Below, piece by piece: positions 5,037 through 5,432 of a stretch of DNA of 5,432 nt. The notes beneath the pieces were generated by a model that saw only the letters and a list, made by a program, of their open reading frames with translations, searched no databases and was not told the origin of the DNA. The position numbers and the translations under genes were made by a program. Origin of the DNA: Betaproteobacteria bacterium (GTDB lineage: Bacteria; Pseudomonadota; Gammaproteobacteria; Burkholderiales; SG8-39); NCBI GenBank assembly GCA_012274205.1, contig JAAOZY010000297.1:1-5432 (forward strand). The letters run 5' to 3'. Each line of letters begins with the position of its first letter. Within the stretch, counting starts at the first letter, position 1.

Positions 5037-5432
5037 AAGTTCTCGTTACTGGGGCGGGGGGGTTCATCGGACGCTATCTGGTCCCCGCACTGGCAGACAA
5101 AGGCTATTCGGTGGTGGCAACCGATCTGCTCGTGCCCAAGTATGCAATCTCATCGGAGCAGCTGGTCTGGAGTCCGCTGGACGTCTCGCGTCCGGACAGC
5201 GTGTACAAGCTGGTCCTGAGCGAGCGTCCCGATGCGGTGATCCATCTTGTGTCCTGGCTCGCCGGACCGTGCGAGGCCGATCCCCGGCGCGCCTGGGAGG
5301 TCAATTTTCTGTCGACCCAGTATCTGCTCGATGCCGGCATCGCTGCCGGCCTCAAGCGCTTCGTCTTCTCCAGTTCCATCTCGGTATTCGGCAAAGGCCT
5401 GCCCGAGCCGGTGCGCGATGACGCCGTCAAGG
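5033..5432 (+). CDS. NAD-dependent epimerase/dehydratase, extended SDR family (3' partial)
   Basis: The frame is open from ATG 5033 to the window end, giving the first 133 residues. ATG overlaps the previous stop as ATGA (5033-5036), and GGAAGGAA at 5017-5024 is a ribosome site inside the preceding gene, so translation is probably coupled. The start MKVLVTGAGGFIGRYL carries the T-G-x-x-G-x-x-G nucleotide loop (6-13). Asp31 (VVATD) suggests NAD, Asp50 (SPLD) sits at the adenine-contact position, and DAVIHLVSW (67-75) is the fourth strand region. VNFLST (90-95) has the conserved Asn91. FVFSSSISVFG (110-120) is the strand with the catalytic serine, with Phe119 where Tyr of the common V-Y-G is usual. 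The Tyr-x-x-x-Lys pair lies beyond the window. Members of this family change sugar nucleotides, uronic acids or related compounds; uronate dehydrogenases also belong here. Given the hydroxyacid neighbours, a sugar-acid or small polyol substrate is plausible but unproven. Confidence 0.9.
   Translation, partial: MKVLVTGAGGFIGRYLVPALADKGYSVVATDLLVPKYAISSEQLVWSPLDVSRPDSVYKLVLSERPDAVIHLVSWLAGPCEADPRRAWEVNFLSTQYLLDAGIAAGLKRFVFSSSISVFGKGLPEPVRDDAVK

Overview
This window carries six protein genes, all on the + strand, packed with gaps of 191 bases or fewer. Base composition is high in GC, coding frames favour G/C at third positions, and the transporter and regulator families are typical of soil and water proteobacteria. 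A betaproteobacterium (Burkholderiales-like) is my best guess, but it rests on composition and gene content, not on a marker gene.

Layout. (1) Bases 1-594 hold the 3' part of an ABC transporter ATPase of the nitrate/sulfonate/taurine (NitT/TauT) type; its N-terminus with Walker A lies upstream of the window. (2) Bases 612-1616 encode a periplasmic substrate-binding protein with a twin-arginine signal. It is 17 bases after the ATPase and probably in the same operon. No permease gene is present; it would have to lie upstream. (3) A GC-rich spacer with a perfect 18-bp palindrome precedes a GntR-type regulator with a C-terminal effector domain of UTRA type (1749-2474). (4) After a 191-base spacer comes a compact metabolic set: a LarA-like protein (lactate racemase family, DUF2088; 2666-4093), a beta-hydroxyacid dehydrogenase of the 3-hydroxyisobutyrate dehydrogenase family (4149-5036), and the start of an NAD-dependent epimerase/dehydratase (from 5033, running off the end). 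The last two overlap by 4 bases (ATGA), a sign of translational coupling.

How the genes may work together (inference): the transporter brings in a small organic acid or related anion; the GntR protein senses it or a breakdown product; and the LarA-like protein, the hydroxyacid dehydrogenase and the sugar-nucleotide-type epimerase/dehydratase act on its hydroxyl-bearing carbon(s). The substrate cannot be read from the sequence.

The most notable point is the LarA-like protein. From remembered family features, it keeps the lysine that holds the nickel-pincer cofactor and a histidine at the nickel-ligand position, but has asparagine where one of the two catalytic histidines is expected. It also lacks the usual C-terminal active-site motif. 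It is therefore probably not a lactate racemase and may do a different reaction. I saw no RNA genes, mobile elements, CRISPR arrays or phage genes, and no stretch over 300 bases lacks a gene.
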